This document shows, piece after piece, positions 8,668 to 17,787 of a DNA stretch of 64,000 bases. Position numbers and translations under genes: made by a program. Below the pieces are notes generated by a model. That model was not told where the DNA came from. It saw only the letters and a program-made list of their open reading frames with translations, and did not search any database. Origin of the DNA: an uncultured Clostridia bacterium (GTDB taxonomy: Bacteria > Bacillota > Clostridia > TANB77 > CAG-508); contig CAKPNF010000001.1 in NCBI GenBank assembly GCA_934168305.1, positions 124,001 through 188,000 on the forward strand, written 5' to 3'. Positions within the stretch are counted from its first letter, which is position 1; every line of letters starts with the position of its first letter.

Positions 8668-10494
8668 ATGGAGAAAGATTTAGATAAAAAATTGTACAAT
8701 GATTATTTGAATGGAGAAAAAGAAGCATTTGAAATTCTTTATAACAAATACAAAAATAAAATTGAATATTTCATTTATAACATAGTAAAAGACTATCAAA
8801 AAGCAGAGGACATAGCTCAAGAAACTTTTATATACGTTATACAGCACCAAATGAGAAAAAATAGTTCGTTTAAATACTATATATATCTTGTTGCAAGAAG
8901 CAAAGCACTAAATTATATAAATGTAGAAAAAAGAAGAAATGAAATAACTGAAAAATATCTTGCAAATGATAATGAACAAATTGAAAAAGATGTATTAGAT
9001 ATTATTACAACAGAGGAAAGTAAAAAAGAACTATTAGAATCAATAGAATTGTTAGACGAAAGATATAAAAATGCAATTTATCTCGTAAATATTGAAGGAC
9101 TATCTTATGAAGAAACATCTAAAATATTAGGAGAAACTCTACAAAACACAAAGAATTTAATACATAGAGGAAAAAAACAATTAAGAAAAATCCTGCTAAA
9201 GAAAGGATTTAATGAAATGAATAAAGTTTTGAAAATTTTTGTAATAATTATATGCGCAACAATCGCATTATCGGGAATAGTCTATGCTACAACAGTTATA
9301 TATAATAAGTATATAAAAAACAATACAAATCATAATATTACAATGAACCCATCATATCAAAGTACACTAGATGAGAATACAATAAATAATTTATGGGTGG
9401 GAACACTAGATTTAGCATGGAAAGACCTAGAAGAAAAAATTGGATTAAATAAGATAGAATTAGAAGGCGAAATGCCACAAATTGCAAATGATTTAAATGA
9501 AAGTACATTTTCAAAAGAAATGCTAAATCCAAATGATTATAAAATAGATGTAGAAAGAACAGTTACAAATGGATACAAAATAGATGCTACACTTAACAAA
9601 GAATTGAACTTTTTAGAATCATTTGATAATTTTAATGATTATAAATGGACATTTGGAAATAGTGAAGAATATATTAAATATTTTGGAATAAATAATGCAA
9701 GTCCAGAAAAAATGAATAAAAATGTGGAAATTTTATTTTACAATAAATTAAACAATGGCAGTCTATTAAGTAATGATATGGCAATAAAATTAAAAACTAA
9801 AGAAGGGGACGAAATAATACTTTATAGAACAGATGATAAAAAATCATTTGATAAATATTATGAAGATGTAAAAACAAAATCTAAAAACTATACAGGACGT
9901 ACAGAGTTTGCGAAAGATGATGAATTAAGAATTCCATATGTAAAGGTAAATGGAATGATTAATTACAAGCAATTATATGACAAAAAGATAAAAAATTCAA
10001 AAGGATTATACATATATGATGTTATACAAAATGTTAATTTTTATTTAAATGAAAGAGGATGTAATTTATCTAGTAAAGCAACAATGGTTACAGAATATAT
10101 GGGAATAGGACAAGATACAAAATATTGTTATTTTCAAGATACTTTTATAATATTTATGAAAGAGGCAAATTCTGATAAACCATATTTTGCATTAAAAGTT
10201 GATAACAATGATATTTTAGAAAAGATAGAAGAAACAGATGAACCTAAAATATTTGATAGTACAACTTTAGCAGATAGAGAGAAATATTATAGCAAATATT
10301 TACAAGGGGGAGAATATAAATTTTTTGAAGACGAAAAATATGAGTATTATTATCCAACTCAAAAAACACAAGTTGTCCAAGTGTATTTTAAGAATGGAGA
10401 TATAATGACAGCAGAAGAAGCATTGAAACAAGGAAAAATATCTATGGATTTATTGGATAAATATGAAATTGAATATTTTAAGAAAGAAAAATAA
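8668..10494 (+). CDS. ECF sigma factor fused to a membrane anchor and extracytoplasmic domain
   Basis: 608 aa in one frame. Residues 1-180 are an ECF sigma factor: region 2 with DYQKAEDIAQETFIYVI (42-58) and region 4 with LDERYKNAIYLVNIEGLSYE and SKILGETLQNTKNLIHRGKK (129-170). Residues 188-212 are one membrane segment (VLKIFVIIICATIALSGIVY). About 390 outside residues of unknown family follow. The neighbouring 5.7-7.4 kb pair keeps the same parts as two overlapping genes, so the fusion could come from loss of a stop codon. An internal ATG at 9216 could also start a separate partner protein. The sigma factor would be held at the membrane until released (inference). Confidence 0.75.
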   Translation: MEKDLDKKLYNDYLNGEKEAFEILYNKYKNKIEYFIYNIVKDYQKAEDIAQETFIYVIQHQMRKNSSFKYYIYLVARSKALNYINVEKRRNEITEKYLANDNEQIEKDVLDIITTEESKKELLESIELLDERYKNAIYLVNIEGLSYEETSKILGETLQNTKNLIHRGKKQLRKILLKKGFNEMNKVLKIFVIIICATIALSGIVYATTVIYNKYIKNNTNHNITMNPSYQSTLDENTINNLWVGTLDLAWKDLEEKIGLNKIELEGEMPQIANDLNESTFSKEMLNPNDYKIDVERTVTNGYKIDATLNKELNFLESFDNFNDYKWTFGNSEEYIKYFGINNASPEKMNKNVEILFYNKLNNGSLLSNDMAIKLKTKEGDEIILYRTDDKKSFDKYYEDVKTKSKNYTGRTEFAKDDELRIPYVKVNGMINYKQLYDKKIKNSKGLYIYDVIQNVNFYLNERGCNLSSKATMVTEYMGIGQDTKYCYFQDTFIIFMKEANSDKPYFALKVDNNDILEKIEETDEPKIFDSTTLADREKYYSKYLQGGEYKFFEDEKYEYYYPTQKTQVVQVYFKNGDIMTAEEALKQGKISMDLLDKYEIEYFKKEK

Positions 10495-10572
10495 TTATTA
10501 AAAGGGCATAAGTTATATTTCAAAATAAAATTGAAGTAAGTTAAAAATTTATATATAATAAACTTAGAAGAT

Positions 10573-10608
10573 ATAAAAGTAGATATAATGCTACTTTTAT
10601 ATTTTTGT
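10573..10608 (+). terminator. Rho-independent terminator
   Basis: ATAAAAGTAG pairs perfectly with CTACTTTTAT across eight bases, followed by a T-rich stretch. Confidence 0.8.
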
Positions 10609-10697
10609 TTATAAATTTAAGACAAATAAATTATAATGTGATATAATGACAAAAAATAGAAAATATATAAATTATAAAGTATCAGAAGGAGAAGAAA

Positions 10698-11117
10698 ATG
10701 GGATTTATAATTATTATATTAATTATTATAGAGATGCAATTAATACAAATACTAATATCAAAATACAAAATAGCAAAATGGATATTACCAATATTATTAT
10801 TTATATTATCTATTAATGCTATTTTAGGAATTATAGTATTTGAAAAACATGGGAGTTTAGACTATTATACATATTTTTATTATATTTTAATGCTAATAAT
10901 CTTTAATATACCAACAATATTGTTGAGTGTTACAAATTTTTTAATGAATAATAAGAAAGATTTTTACGAAAAGTTTACTAAAAAAATAAAATTAATGATT
11001 TTAATAAATATAATAGTTTTAATTTCATTGTTCATAATTATCCAAATGAATGTATCAAAGAATATAACAAGTGTTAATAAAAATGAATTAATTAAAATAG
11101 AAAATAATATTAATTAA
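10698..11117 (+). CDS. Multi-pass membrane protein (139 aa), unknown
   Basis: AGAAGGAG lies upstream of ATG. Four membrane segments are visible: residues 2-16, 27-50, 55-82 and 98-121. Almost no soluble part and no recognised motif. The next gene starts 18 bases downstream, so the two probably form an operon. Confidence 0.6.
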   Translation: MGFIIIILIIIEMQLIQILISKYKIAKWILPILLFILSINAILGIIVFEKHGSLDYYTYFYYILMLIIFNIPTILLSVTNFLMNNKKDFYEKFTKKIKLMILINIIVLISLFIIIQMNVSKNITSVNKNELIKIENNIN

Positions 11118-11135
11118 AAATATAGGAGAAAGAGT

Positions 11136-11585
11136 ATGAAAGTGTTAATTAAGGCTATTGTAATTATTGTATTAACAATTTTTATCATTGGAGTATTATA
11201 TTTAGGATGGAGTGTTTATGATACTGTTAAAACACATAAAACTGAAATATCTTTATCTAATATATCATCAGATGAGAGAGAAAAAATGATAAATTTAAAC
11301 TATTTGGAATTAGAAAGTTATCCAGCCAGTTTAGAATTTATAACATTAAAAAAGGAAAGTGAAACTAGAGAAACTCAATTTTGTATTATCTTTTCTATAT
11401 CTAAAGAAGAAAATTTGAATGAAATAGAAAAAAATCAAAAGCAATCTGCAAATGAAATAACCATTAAAAAGATATCTGAAAATAATGAGAAAATTACCTA
11501 TGAAATGAAAACAAATTTTGCTCAAAATAGTAGAGATGAAAAATGGGATTATTTATTGAAATTAATAGATAAATATAAAAAATAA
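11136..11585 (+). CDS. Signal-anchored hypothetical protein (149 aa)
   Basis: AGGAGAAAG lies upstream of ATG. An N-terminal anchor (AIVIIVLTIFIIGVLYLGWS) is followed by about 120 outside residues rich in Lys, Glu and Asn. No family recognised. Overlapping context with the membrane gene before and the Cys-rich small gene after suggests one transcript. Confidence 0.55.
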   Translation: MKVLIKAIVIIVLTIFIIGVLYLGWSVYDTVKTHKTEISLSNISSDEREKMINLNYLELESYPASLEFITLKKESETRETQFCIIFSISKEENLNEIEKNQKQSANEITIKKISENNEKITYEMKTNFAQNSRDEKWDYLLKLIDKYKK

Positions 11586-11599
11586 AGGAGTGAAGAATT

Positions 11600-11737
11600 A
11601 TGGCAAAATGCGATTATTGTAACAAAGACATGTTAGAATGTGATGGTTGTGATACGAACCAACTTGTTTTAAACGGTTCAAAGACATATGACAGAATAGC
11701 AGTTGGAGACAAATGTGATTTCTATGAAATAACGTAA
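11600..11737 (+). CDS. Small Cys-rich protein (45 aa) with possible lost C-terminus
   Basis: AAGGAGTG precedes ATG 11600. Two CxxC pairs close together (CDYCNKDMLECDGC) suggest a small metal-binding knuckle. TAA at 11735 ends the frame, yet the same frame continues with DEEHMIVKIKG to TAG at 11771, so the gene may have been longer before a nonsense change. No family recognised. Confidence 0.45.
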   Translation: MAKCDYCNKDMLECDGCDTNQLVLNGSKTYDRIAVGDKCDFYEIT

Positions 11738-11769
11738 GATGAAGAACATATGATTGTTAAAATTAAAGG

Positions 11770-11793
11770 ATAGCTAAAACTAGCTATTCTTTT
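11770..11793 (+). terminator. Rho-independent terminator
   Basis: ATAGCTA-aaac-TAGCTAT followed by C and TTTT. It begins at the second stop codon of the upstream frame. Confidence 0.65.
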
Positions 11794-11817
11794 CAATTCA
11801 AATTTTAAGATCTTCTG

Positions 11818-11858
11818 AAGAAAGTTTTCCTTTTTTATATTGGGCAACTTTCTTTTTT
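11818..11858 (+). terminator. Second terminator in tandem
   Basis: AAGAAAGTT pairs with AACTTTCTT across a 19-base loop, with a run of six T. Confidence 0.65.
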
Positions 11859-11914
11859 CCTATTTTAATAATATTTAATAAGATAGTTATAAATTTATTT
11901 TAGGAGGAAAACGT

Positions 11915-11986
11915 ATGAAAAATAAACAAGATAAGATGATAGATTTAGGAATTAACAATGTTAAATGGCAAATCTTATTTTTATAA
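11915..11986 (+). CDS. Possible 23-aa peptide
   Basis: A perfect TAGGAGGAAAACGT leads into ATG, then 23 codons to TAA (begins MKNKQDKMIDLGINNVKWQ). It may be a leader peptide or a truncated gene at the head of the recombinase region. No family. Confidence 0.3.
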   Translation: MKNKQDKMIDLGINNVKWQILFL

Positions 11987-12034
11987 TATTTCTTTGTCTA
12001 AAGTCATAAATTTAATTGAGGTGATTTTTAAACA

Positions 12035-12265
12035 ATGAATGATGTATTAGAACAAAAAAGTGTACTATTAGGTAGTGAAAAGTATGAATATATAAAGACA
12101 AATGATGGAACAGAACAGCTAATTAAAAGCGAAGATATTGGAAAACGAAAGATAAGTATAGTAATAAAAAGTGCTATACAAACTAATACAGAAGAATTAG
12201 AAAAATACATTATTGACGTGTTGAGTGATTTATATATCCAAAAAAATATAAAAAGAATAATATAA
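12035..12265 (+). CDS. Small hypothetical protein (76 aa) upstream of recombinases
   Basis: GAGGTGAT lies upstream of ATG. Soluble, charged, no recognised domain. Small unknown ORFs like this often stand before large serine recombinases in clostridial elements, and it is 66 bases before the first one. Confidence 0.5.
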   Translation: MNDVLEQKSVLLGSEKYEYIKTNDGTEQLIKSEDIGKRKISIVIKSAIQTNTEELEKYIIDVLSDLYIQKNIKRII

Positions 12266-12331
12266 AATTTTTTCTCAAATTGATTATCCTTTTTGCTTAA
12301 AATAAAATTTTAAGTTGAAAGGAGGTTTAAA

Positions 12332-13879
12332 ATGAAGAGAGTTGGATGTTTATATAGAGTTTCTACTAAAAAACAAACATATAACAATGACATACCAGTT
12401 CAGAAAGAAGCTTGTAGAAAATTTATTAAGACAAAAAATGATTGGACTCTAGAAAAAGAATATATGGAACTTGGTGTTTCAGGATATAAGGTTGGAGAAA
12501 AAGAAAGAGATGTATTACAAACAATAAAAAAAGATGTTAGTAATAATAAAATAGATATACTTCTTGTTTTTATGTTTGATAGAATAGGAAGAAGAGAAGA
12601 TGAAACACCTTTTGTTGTAAAATGGTTAATTGATCAGGAAATTGAAGTATGGTCTGTAAATGAAGGACAAAGAGAAATAAAGAATAGTTATGATAGACTT
12701 ATAAATTATATTACATATTGGCAAGCACAAGGAGAAAGTGAGAAAATATCAATTAGAGCCAAAGAAGAACGAATAAGATTAACAAAATTAGGAATTTATA
12801 TGGGGTATTATGCTCCATTTGGCTATAAAATGGTTGAAAGTGATTTGTATAGTAAAATTGGAAAACAAAGAAAAGTATTAGAAATTTATGAGGAAGAAGC
12901 AAAAACTATAAGATTAATTTATAATCTTATAGCAATTAATGAATATGGAACTGATAAAGTAGCAATATACTTGAATAATAAAAAAATAAAAAGAAGAAAA
13001 AAAGGAATATTATGGGATTCTAATGCTATTTTAGAAATAGTTAAGAACCCAATTTATAAAGGCTATGTATCTTTTGGAAAGAGAAACAAGATGAAAGGAA
13101 ATGATAATAGAAGACAAAAGGAAGATTGGATAATAGCTGAAAAGAAAAATGATAGTATCGTAATTATTTCAGAAGAAATATGGGAAAAAGCTAATAATTT
13201 AATAATTAGTAGAAAAAGAAAAAGTGGAGAAAGAGTATTACGTCTATTATCTGGATATACAAGATGCGGCTATTGTGGTAATTACATTGTTCCAAAAGGA
13301 AAGACAAAATATACATATATGTTATGCAAGGGAAAACAGAAAACTGGAAAATGTGAATATAGAAAAAATTATAGAGTTGATATTTTAGAAGGAATAGTTA
13401 ACAATGAAATAAAAATATATTTAGATACATATAAAAAAATAGATTTAAAGAATGAAGTTGAAAAAAGAATAATAAATATAAAAGAAAGAAAAGAAAAAGT
13501 CGTATTATTAAATCAAAAAATTAGCAATTCTCAAAATAGAATAGTTGAATTGAAAAATGAAATTGTACTTGCTCTTATGGAAAATAATCAAGATAAAAAG
13601 AAAAAAATAGGTGATGAGTATAATTCAGAATTAGAAAATCTAGCACATTTAAATAAAAATTTAGAAGAACTTCAAGATGAAATTAATAAAAACAACAAAG
13701 AAATAAATAATTTAAAACAATGCATTCCTGTATGGAGTAAAGAGTTTGAAAATGCACCATTAGAAATTAAAAGACAAATTTTGGACAAATTAATAGATAA
13801 AGTGTATTTATATAATGATAAGGTAGAAATAAGAGTTAAATATCCTATAAGTACAATATTAATAGGAGAAAGAAATTAA
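12332..13879 (+). CDS. Large serine recombinase 1
   Basis: 515 aa, AAAGGAGG before ATG. The resolvase catalytic domain starts at once: GCLYRVSTKKQ with catalytic Ser11, then FMFDRIGRREDETPFVV and the long helix ending QGESEKISIRAKEER. A recombinase domain follows (APFGYKMVE to PIYKGYVSFGKR), then a zinc ribbon (CGYCGNY and CKGKQKTGKCEYR), then a coiled coil of about 120 residues. This is the full large-serine-recombinase layout, which drives site-specific integration and excision. It pairs with a close homologue starting 5 bases downstream. Confidence 0.95.
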   Translation: MKRVGCLYRVSTKKQTYNNDIPVQKEACRKFIKTKNDWTLEKEYMELGVSGYKVGEKERDVLQTIKKDVSNNKIDILLVFMFDRIGRREDETPFVVKWLIDQEIEVWSVNEGQREIKNSYDRLINYITYWQAQGESEKISIRAKEERIRLTKLGIYMGYYAPFGYKMVESDLYSKIGKQRKVLEIYEEEAKTIRLIYNLIAINEYGTDKVAIYLNNKKIKRRKKGILWDSNAILEIVKNPIYKGYVSFGKRNKMKGNDNRRQKEDWIIAEKKNDSIVIISEEIWEKANNLIISRKRKSGERVLRLLSGYTRCGYCGNYIVPKGKTKYTYMLCKGKQKTGKCEYRKNYRVDILEGIVNNEIKIYLDTYKKIDLKNEVEKRIINIKERKEKVVLLNQKISNSQNRIVELKNEIVLALMENNQDKKKKIGDEYNSELENLAHLNKNLEELQDEINKNNKEINNLKQCIPVWSKEFENAPLEIKRQILDKLIDKVYLYNDKVEIRVKYPISTILIGERN

Positions 13880-13884
13880 ACTTT

Positions 13885-15573
13885 ATGGATATAAAAAGAG
13901 TTGGATGCTTGTATAGGGTTTCAACTTTAAAGCAAGTTGAAAAAAACGATATCCCAATGCAAAGAATAGCATGTGGAGAGTTTATAAAATCACAAAACAA
14001 TTGGAAATTAACAAAAGAATATATTGAACTAGGAGTATCAGGATATAAACTTAGTGAGTCAAAAAGAGACGCTTTACAAGATATAAAGAAAGCTGTACTA
14101 AATAAAGAAATAGATATTTTGCTTGTTTTTATGTTTGACAGAATCGGAAGGAGAGAAGAAGAAACACCATTTGTTGTAGAATGGCTAATTAATAAAGGCG
14201 TTGAAGTTTGGTCTGTAAAAGAAGGACAAAGAAAAATCGAAAATAGAGCTGATAAGCTGATTAATTATCTTACTTATTGGCAAGCAGGAGGAGAAAGTGA
14301 AAAAACTTCAATAAGGGTTAAAGAAGCACAGACTCAAATGGCTGAAAATGGAATATTAACATATGGAGGAAAAAGAAATGCTCCATATGGATATGAATTT
14401 ATAAAAAGTGGAACATATACTAAAAAGGGAGTTGAACGCCAAAAACTTATAATAAAAAAAGATGAAGCAGAAATTATAAAAGATATTTTTGAAATGTATG
14501 TAAAAAAAGGATTTGGAATTGGAAGAATAGCAAAAGAATTAAATGATAGAAAGAAAAAACCAAGAAGATCTATGTTATGGGCGACATCAACTGTTGGGGC
14601 AATTTTAGGAAATCCTATATACATGGGATTCCCAGCATATAAAAAGAAAACTACTACAAATGCAACAGGTTCAAAAAAACAACCTTTTGAAAATTGGATT
14701 TTACCTAAAAAGAAGGTTGAAAGCTTAGCAATTATAGATGAAGAGATGTGGTATGAAGCAAAGAAAATTAGAGAAGATAGGGCTAAAAATCTTGAATTTG
14801 CAAAGCCTAGACAAACAAAATCACCATTGCTACTTTCAGGAATAGTAAAATGTGGAGAATGTGGTTATACATTTACAACATCTGAATCCAAAAAGAAGAA
14901 GCATGATGGAGGAATATGGGAATATTATTATTATAAATGTAGTAGTACAATAAATACAAACACCTGCTGTTTGGAGAAAAAAAGTATTAAAAAGGAAGTT
15001 TTGGAAGAAATAGTATTAAAATGTGTATATAATTTTTTAGATAGTTTAGAACAAGTTGACTTATCTGAAGCAATAAAACAAGGAGTTTTAAATAATTGTG
15101 ATAATGATGAAAAAGAATTGAAAAAATGTGAAACACAAATTAATGAAATTTATGACAACATTAAAGTCTTAAAAGATGAGGTTATAAAAACTTTAACTGG
15201 TGAAAGTAGTTTTACGGCAGAATTATTAAATGAATTAATATCAGAAAAAGAAAAACAGAAAATTGAAATAATTGAAACTAAGAATTGTATTGAAAATAAA
15301 ATAAGACAAAAGAAAGTCGAAGATAATGAATTATTACAAATTAAGGAAAGAATACCAATTTGGAAGGAAGAATTTGAAAATGCTGATATAGTAATAAAGA
15401 AAATGTTGTTATCAGAAATTATTAAAGAAATAAGAATATATAATGATAGATATGAAATTGATTTTAGAGTACAATTAAATAAATATTTAAAAGCCATTTC
15501 AGAAATTGATAATGTCAAGGTGAAAAGCATTGAAAGTAAATTACTTGAAAATACAGCCAAAATCAAAAGATAA
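13885..15573 (+). CDS. Large serine recombinase 2
   Basis: 562 aa. The ribosome binding site (GGAGAAAG) sits in the last codons of the upstream recombinase. Same layout: GCLYRVSTLKQ with catalytic Ser13, FMFDRIGRREEETPFVV, YGGKRNAPYGYEF, zinc ribbon CGECGYTF with later CSS and CC, coiled coil at about 400-480. The N-terminal halves of the two are clearly alike, the C-terminal halves diverge, so they may act as a two-protein recombinase or on two sites. Its stop is about 50 bases from a cut peroxiredoxin gene, the expected place next to an att site. Confidence 0.95.
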   Translation: MDIKRVGCLYRVSTLKQVEKNDIPMQRIACGEFIKSQNNWKLTKEYIELGVSGYKLSESKRDALQDIKKAVLNKEIDILLVFMFDRIGRREEETPFVVEWLINKGVEVWSVKEGQRKIENRADKLINYLTYWQAGGESEKTSIRVKEAQTQMAENGILTYGGKRNAPYGYEFIKSGTYTKKGVERQKLIIKKDEAEIIKDIFEMYVKKGFGIGRIAKELNDRKKKPRRSMLWATSTVGAILGNPIYMGFPAYKKKTTTNATGSKKQPFENWILPKKKVESLAIIDEEMWYEAKKIREDRAKNLEFAKPRQTKSPLLLSGIVKCGECGYTFTTSESKKKKHDGGIWEYYYYKCSSTINTNTCCLEKKSIKKEVLEEIVLKCVYNFLDSLEQVDLSEAIKQGVLNNCDNDEKELKKCETQINEIYDNIKVLKDEVIKTLTGESSFTAELLNELISEKEKQKIEIIETKNCIENKIRQKKVEDNELLQIKERIPIWKEEFENADIVIKKMLLSEIIKEIRIYNDRYEIDFRVQLNKYLKAISEIDNVKVKSIESKLLENTAKIKR

Positions 15574-15591
15574 TATTATGAAAGTGGCTAT

Positions 15592-15780
15592 TCAAAAACA
15601 TATTTCGAAAAGTTTGAAAACTGAACAAACAGGTGTAAAATCACCAGGATGACTAAATAAAATTAACCATTTTCCTTTATAATCATTCAGAGTTTTGGGT
15701 CCACAACTAGTTGTAGCTTCAAAATCTGGTGCTTTTTGTCCTATTTTAACATTACCATTCATCATTAATTCATAGTCCAT
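15592..15780 (-). pseudogene. Peroxiredoxin (AhpC/TSA, Prx6-like), N-terminal half only
   Basis: AAAGGAG lies upstream of ATG 15780. The remaining start, VKIGQKAPDFEATTSCGPKT then WLILFSHPGDFTPVC, includes the peroxidatic cysteine motif PxxxT/SxxC of this family. About 150 residues including the dimer region are missing, replaced by 10 foreign codons. The gene was cut by the integrated element carrying the serine recombinases. Nonfunctional as it stands. Confidence 0.85.
15615..15640. other. Inferred element end / attachment junction inside a peroxiredoxin gene
   Basis: Reading the minus strand, the peroxiredoxin frame matches its family up to GDFTPVC and then changes to unrelated residues (SVFKLFEICF) and stops. 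The change falls at about 15622-15627, just beyond the recombinase genes. I infer the recombination junction lies here. The other half of the peroxiredoxin gene was not found in the window, so the element probably extends past the left edge, or the half was lost. Confidence 0.55.
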
Positions 15781-16096
15781 AAAAATAAACTCCTTTCATT
15801 TTTTATATAATATTATATTAATGTTTAAAAAGTGTATATCTAAATAATATATTTTTAACTTTTTATAAATCATAAACACTTAAGACAAAAAAACAAAAAT
15901 GTGTTATAATGCTTTTATAATAAGATTACAAAAACATTAGAAAGTGCAATAAAGATTGTAAAATGTAATGAATAAAAACTACTTTTACATAATATACCTC
16001 TTTTTTCGTAAAATAAAACAGATTTTTTGTAAACAAATAGAACAAAAAGCAAGAAAAAGATTATATAATATGGCGGTTGAAAAAGGAGAATGAAAA

Positions 16097-16654
16097 TTGA
16101 AAAAAATAGAAACGCAAAGATATATATTAAGAATACCAAAAATAGAAGACGCAGAGGAAATATATGAAAGATGGGGAACAGACAAAGAAAAAATGGCTGA
16201 ATACAAAGAACATAAACCGTATAGAAATGTAATAGAGGCAAAAGCATTAATTACAGCAGCTATTCAAGAAACAGAAAATGGCGTAATATTTTGGATTATA
16301 GAAGATAAAAAAACGAAAAAAATTGTTGGATATATAAAATTACTTTCAGGAATAGAAAAAGACAAAAAACGTGATGTAGCATTCTATTTTTTAAATGATT
16401 ACAGAAAAGACGGAACACCAGAAGAAGTTCTAAGTGGTGTAATAGATTATGTCTTTACAAATGAAGAATATGAAACAATTATTACAAAATTTTATGCAGC
16501 ATATAAAGAAGATACAGATTTGTTAGATAGTATTTTATTAAAAATAGGAATGACAAGAGAAGGAATACTACGTCACAGATTAATTGATAGCAAAGGAGAA
16601 AAAATAGACAAATATATATATTCTATTTTAAAAGAAGAATGGAAAAAAACGTAA
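16097..16654 (+). CDS. GNAT acetyltransferase, RimJ/RimL-like
   Basis: TTG start, chosen because GGAGAA lies nine bases before it and the only nearby ATG is out of frame. 185 aa: opens IETQRYILRIPKIEDAEEIY as in ribosomal-protein N-acetyltransferase relatives, then VIFWIIEDKKTKKIVGYIKL and a weakly kept acetyl-CoA region around DVAFYFLNDYRKDGTPEEVL. Transfers an acetyl group from acetyl-CoA to an amine; target unknown. A TATAAT box sits at 15905 in the 316-base gap upstream. Confidence 0.8.
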   Translation: MKKIETQRYILRIPKIEDAEEIYERWGTDKEKMAEYKEHKPYRNVIEAKALITAAIQETENGVIFWIIEDKKTKKIVGYIKLLSGIEKDKKRDVAFYFLNDYRKDGTPEEVLSGVIDYVFTNEEYETIITKFYAAYKEDTDLLDSILLKIGMTREGILRHRLIDSKGEKIDKYIYSILKEEWKKT

Positions 16655-16662
16655 AAGAACTA

Positions 16663-16691
16663 TTGACATATTAATTTTTTAGAAATAAAAT
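16663..16691 (+). promoter_or_regulatory. Sigma-A-type promoter of fba
   Basis: TTGACA, 17-base spacer, TAAAAT, about 70 bases before the aldolase start. Confidence 0.65.
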
Positions 16692-16759
16692 AACGTTAAA
16701 AATAATGTTAATAAAAAATTAAAATTTGTTAACAATAAGAAAAGTTAGGAGGATTTAAT

Positions 16760-17692
16760 ATGTCATTAGTAACAACAAAAGAAATGTTTGAAAAATCAAT
16801 GAAAGAAGGATATGCAATAGGAGCTTTTAACGTAAACAACATGGAAATAATACAAGGTATTGTAGATGCTGCAGCAGAAGCAAATTCACCAGTAATATTG
16901 CAAGTTTCATCAAGTGCAATAAAATATGCAAGAATAAACTATTTAATGAAAATGGTACAAGCAGCTGTTGAAGAACATCCAAATATTCCAATAGTAATTC
17001 ATTTAGACCATGGACCAGATTTTGAAACAGCAAAAATGTGTATAGATAACGGATTTACATCAGTTATGATAGACGGTTCAAAATATGATTTTGAAGAAAA
17101 TATAGCATTAACAAAAAAAGTAGTAGATTATGCTCATGAACACGGAGTTACAGTAGAAGCTGAACTTGGAAAATTAGCAGGAATTGAAGATGAGGTTAAT
17201 GTTGCTGTAGATGATGCAATGTATACAAACCCAGATCAAGCAGAAGAATTTGTAAGAAGAACAGGATGTGATTCTTTAGCAATTGCAATTGGTACAAGCC
17301 ATGGTGCTTATAAGTTTAAAGGCGAAGCTAAATTAAGATTCGATATCTTAAAAGAAATAAAAGAGAAAATACCAAATACACCAATAGTATTACATGGAGC
17401 TTCTACAGTAATACCAGAATTAGTAAATATGTGTAATGAATTTGGTGGAGATATTCCAGGAGCCAAAGGTGTACCAGATGAAATATTACATGAAGCAAGT
17501 ATATCAGGGGTTTCAAAAATAAATGTAGATACAGATTTAAGATTAGCAATGACAGCAGGAATTAGAAAAACATTTGTAGAAAATCCAAATATTTTTGATC
17601 CTAGAAAATATTTAGGAGAAGCTAGAGAATTAATAAAAGAAACTGTAAAACATAAAATTGTTGATGTTTTCGGTTCAGCAAATAAAGCATAA
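16760..17692 (+). CDS. fba: Class II fructose-1,6-bisphosphate aldolase
   Basis: 310 aa, TTAGGAGG before ATG. Cleaves fructose-1,6-bisphosphate to DHAP and glyceraldehyde-3-phosphate in glycolysis. Zinc-site histidines are visible: HLDHGPDFE (81-89), GTSHGAYKF (about 180) and LHGAST (about 211), along with VEAELGKLAGIED. The phosphate-binding NVDTDLRLA region is intact. Own promoter; a 39-bp perfect hairpin starts six bases after the stop. Confidence 0.97.
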   Translation: MSLVTTKEMFEKSMKEGYAIGAFNVNNMEIIQGIVDAAAEANSPVILQVSSSAIKYARINYLMKMVQAAVEEHPNIPIVIHLDHGPDFETAKMCIDNGFTSVMIDGSKYDFEENIALTKKVVDYAHEHGVTVEAELGKLAGIEDEVNVAVDDAMYTNPDQAEEFVRRTGCDSLAIAIGTSHGAYKFKGEAKLRFDILKEIKEKIPNTPIVLHGASTVIPELVNMCNEFGGDIPGAKGVPDEILHEASISGVSKINVDTDLRLAMTAGIRKTFVENPNIFDPRKYLGEARELIKETVKHKIVDVFGSANKA

Positions 17693-17697
17693 AACGA

Positions 17698-17787
17698 AGA
17701 GGGATTAAGGGGCCACCACACAAATTCCCTGTGAACCAATTTAAGAACGTTCACAGGGAATTTGTGTGGTGGCCCCTTAATCCCTCT
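17698..17787. repeat. Perfect 39-bp inverted repeat made of two GGGGCCACC repeat copies; bidirectional terminator
   Basis: Arm 17698-17736 is the exact reverse complement of 17749-17787, with a 12-base loop. Each arm holds one copy of the dispersed repeat (GGGATT, GGGGCCACCACAC, then AATTCCC) plus TGTGAAC. A T run follows on the plus side. It lies between the convergent fba and smpB genes and its right arm covers the last codons and stop of smpB. Confidence 0.95.
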
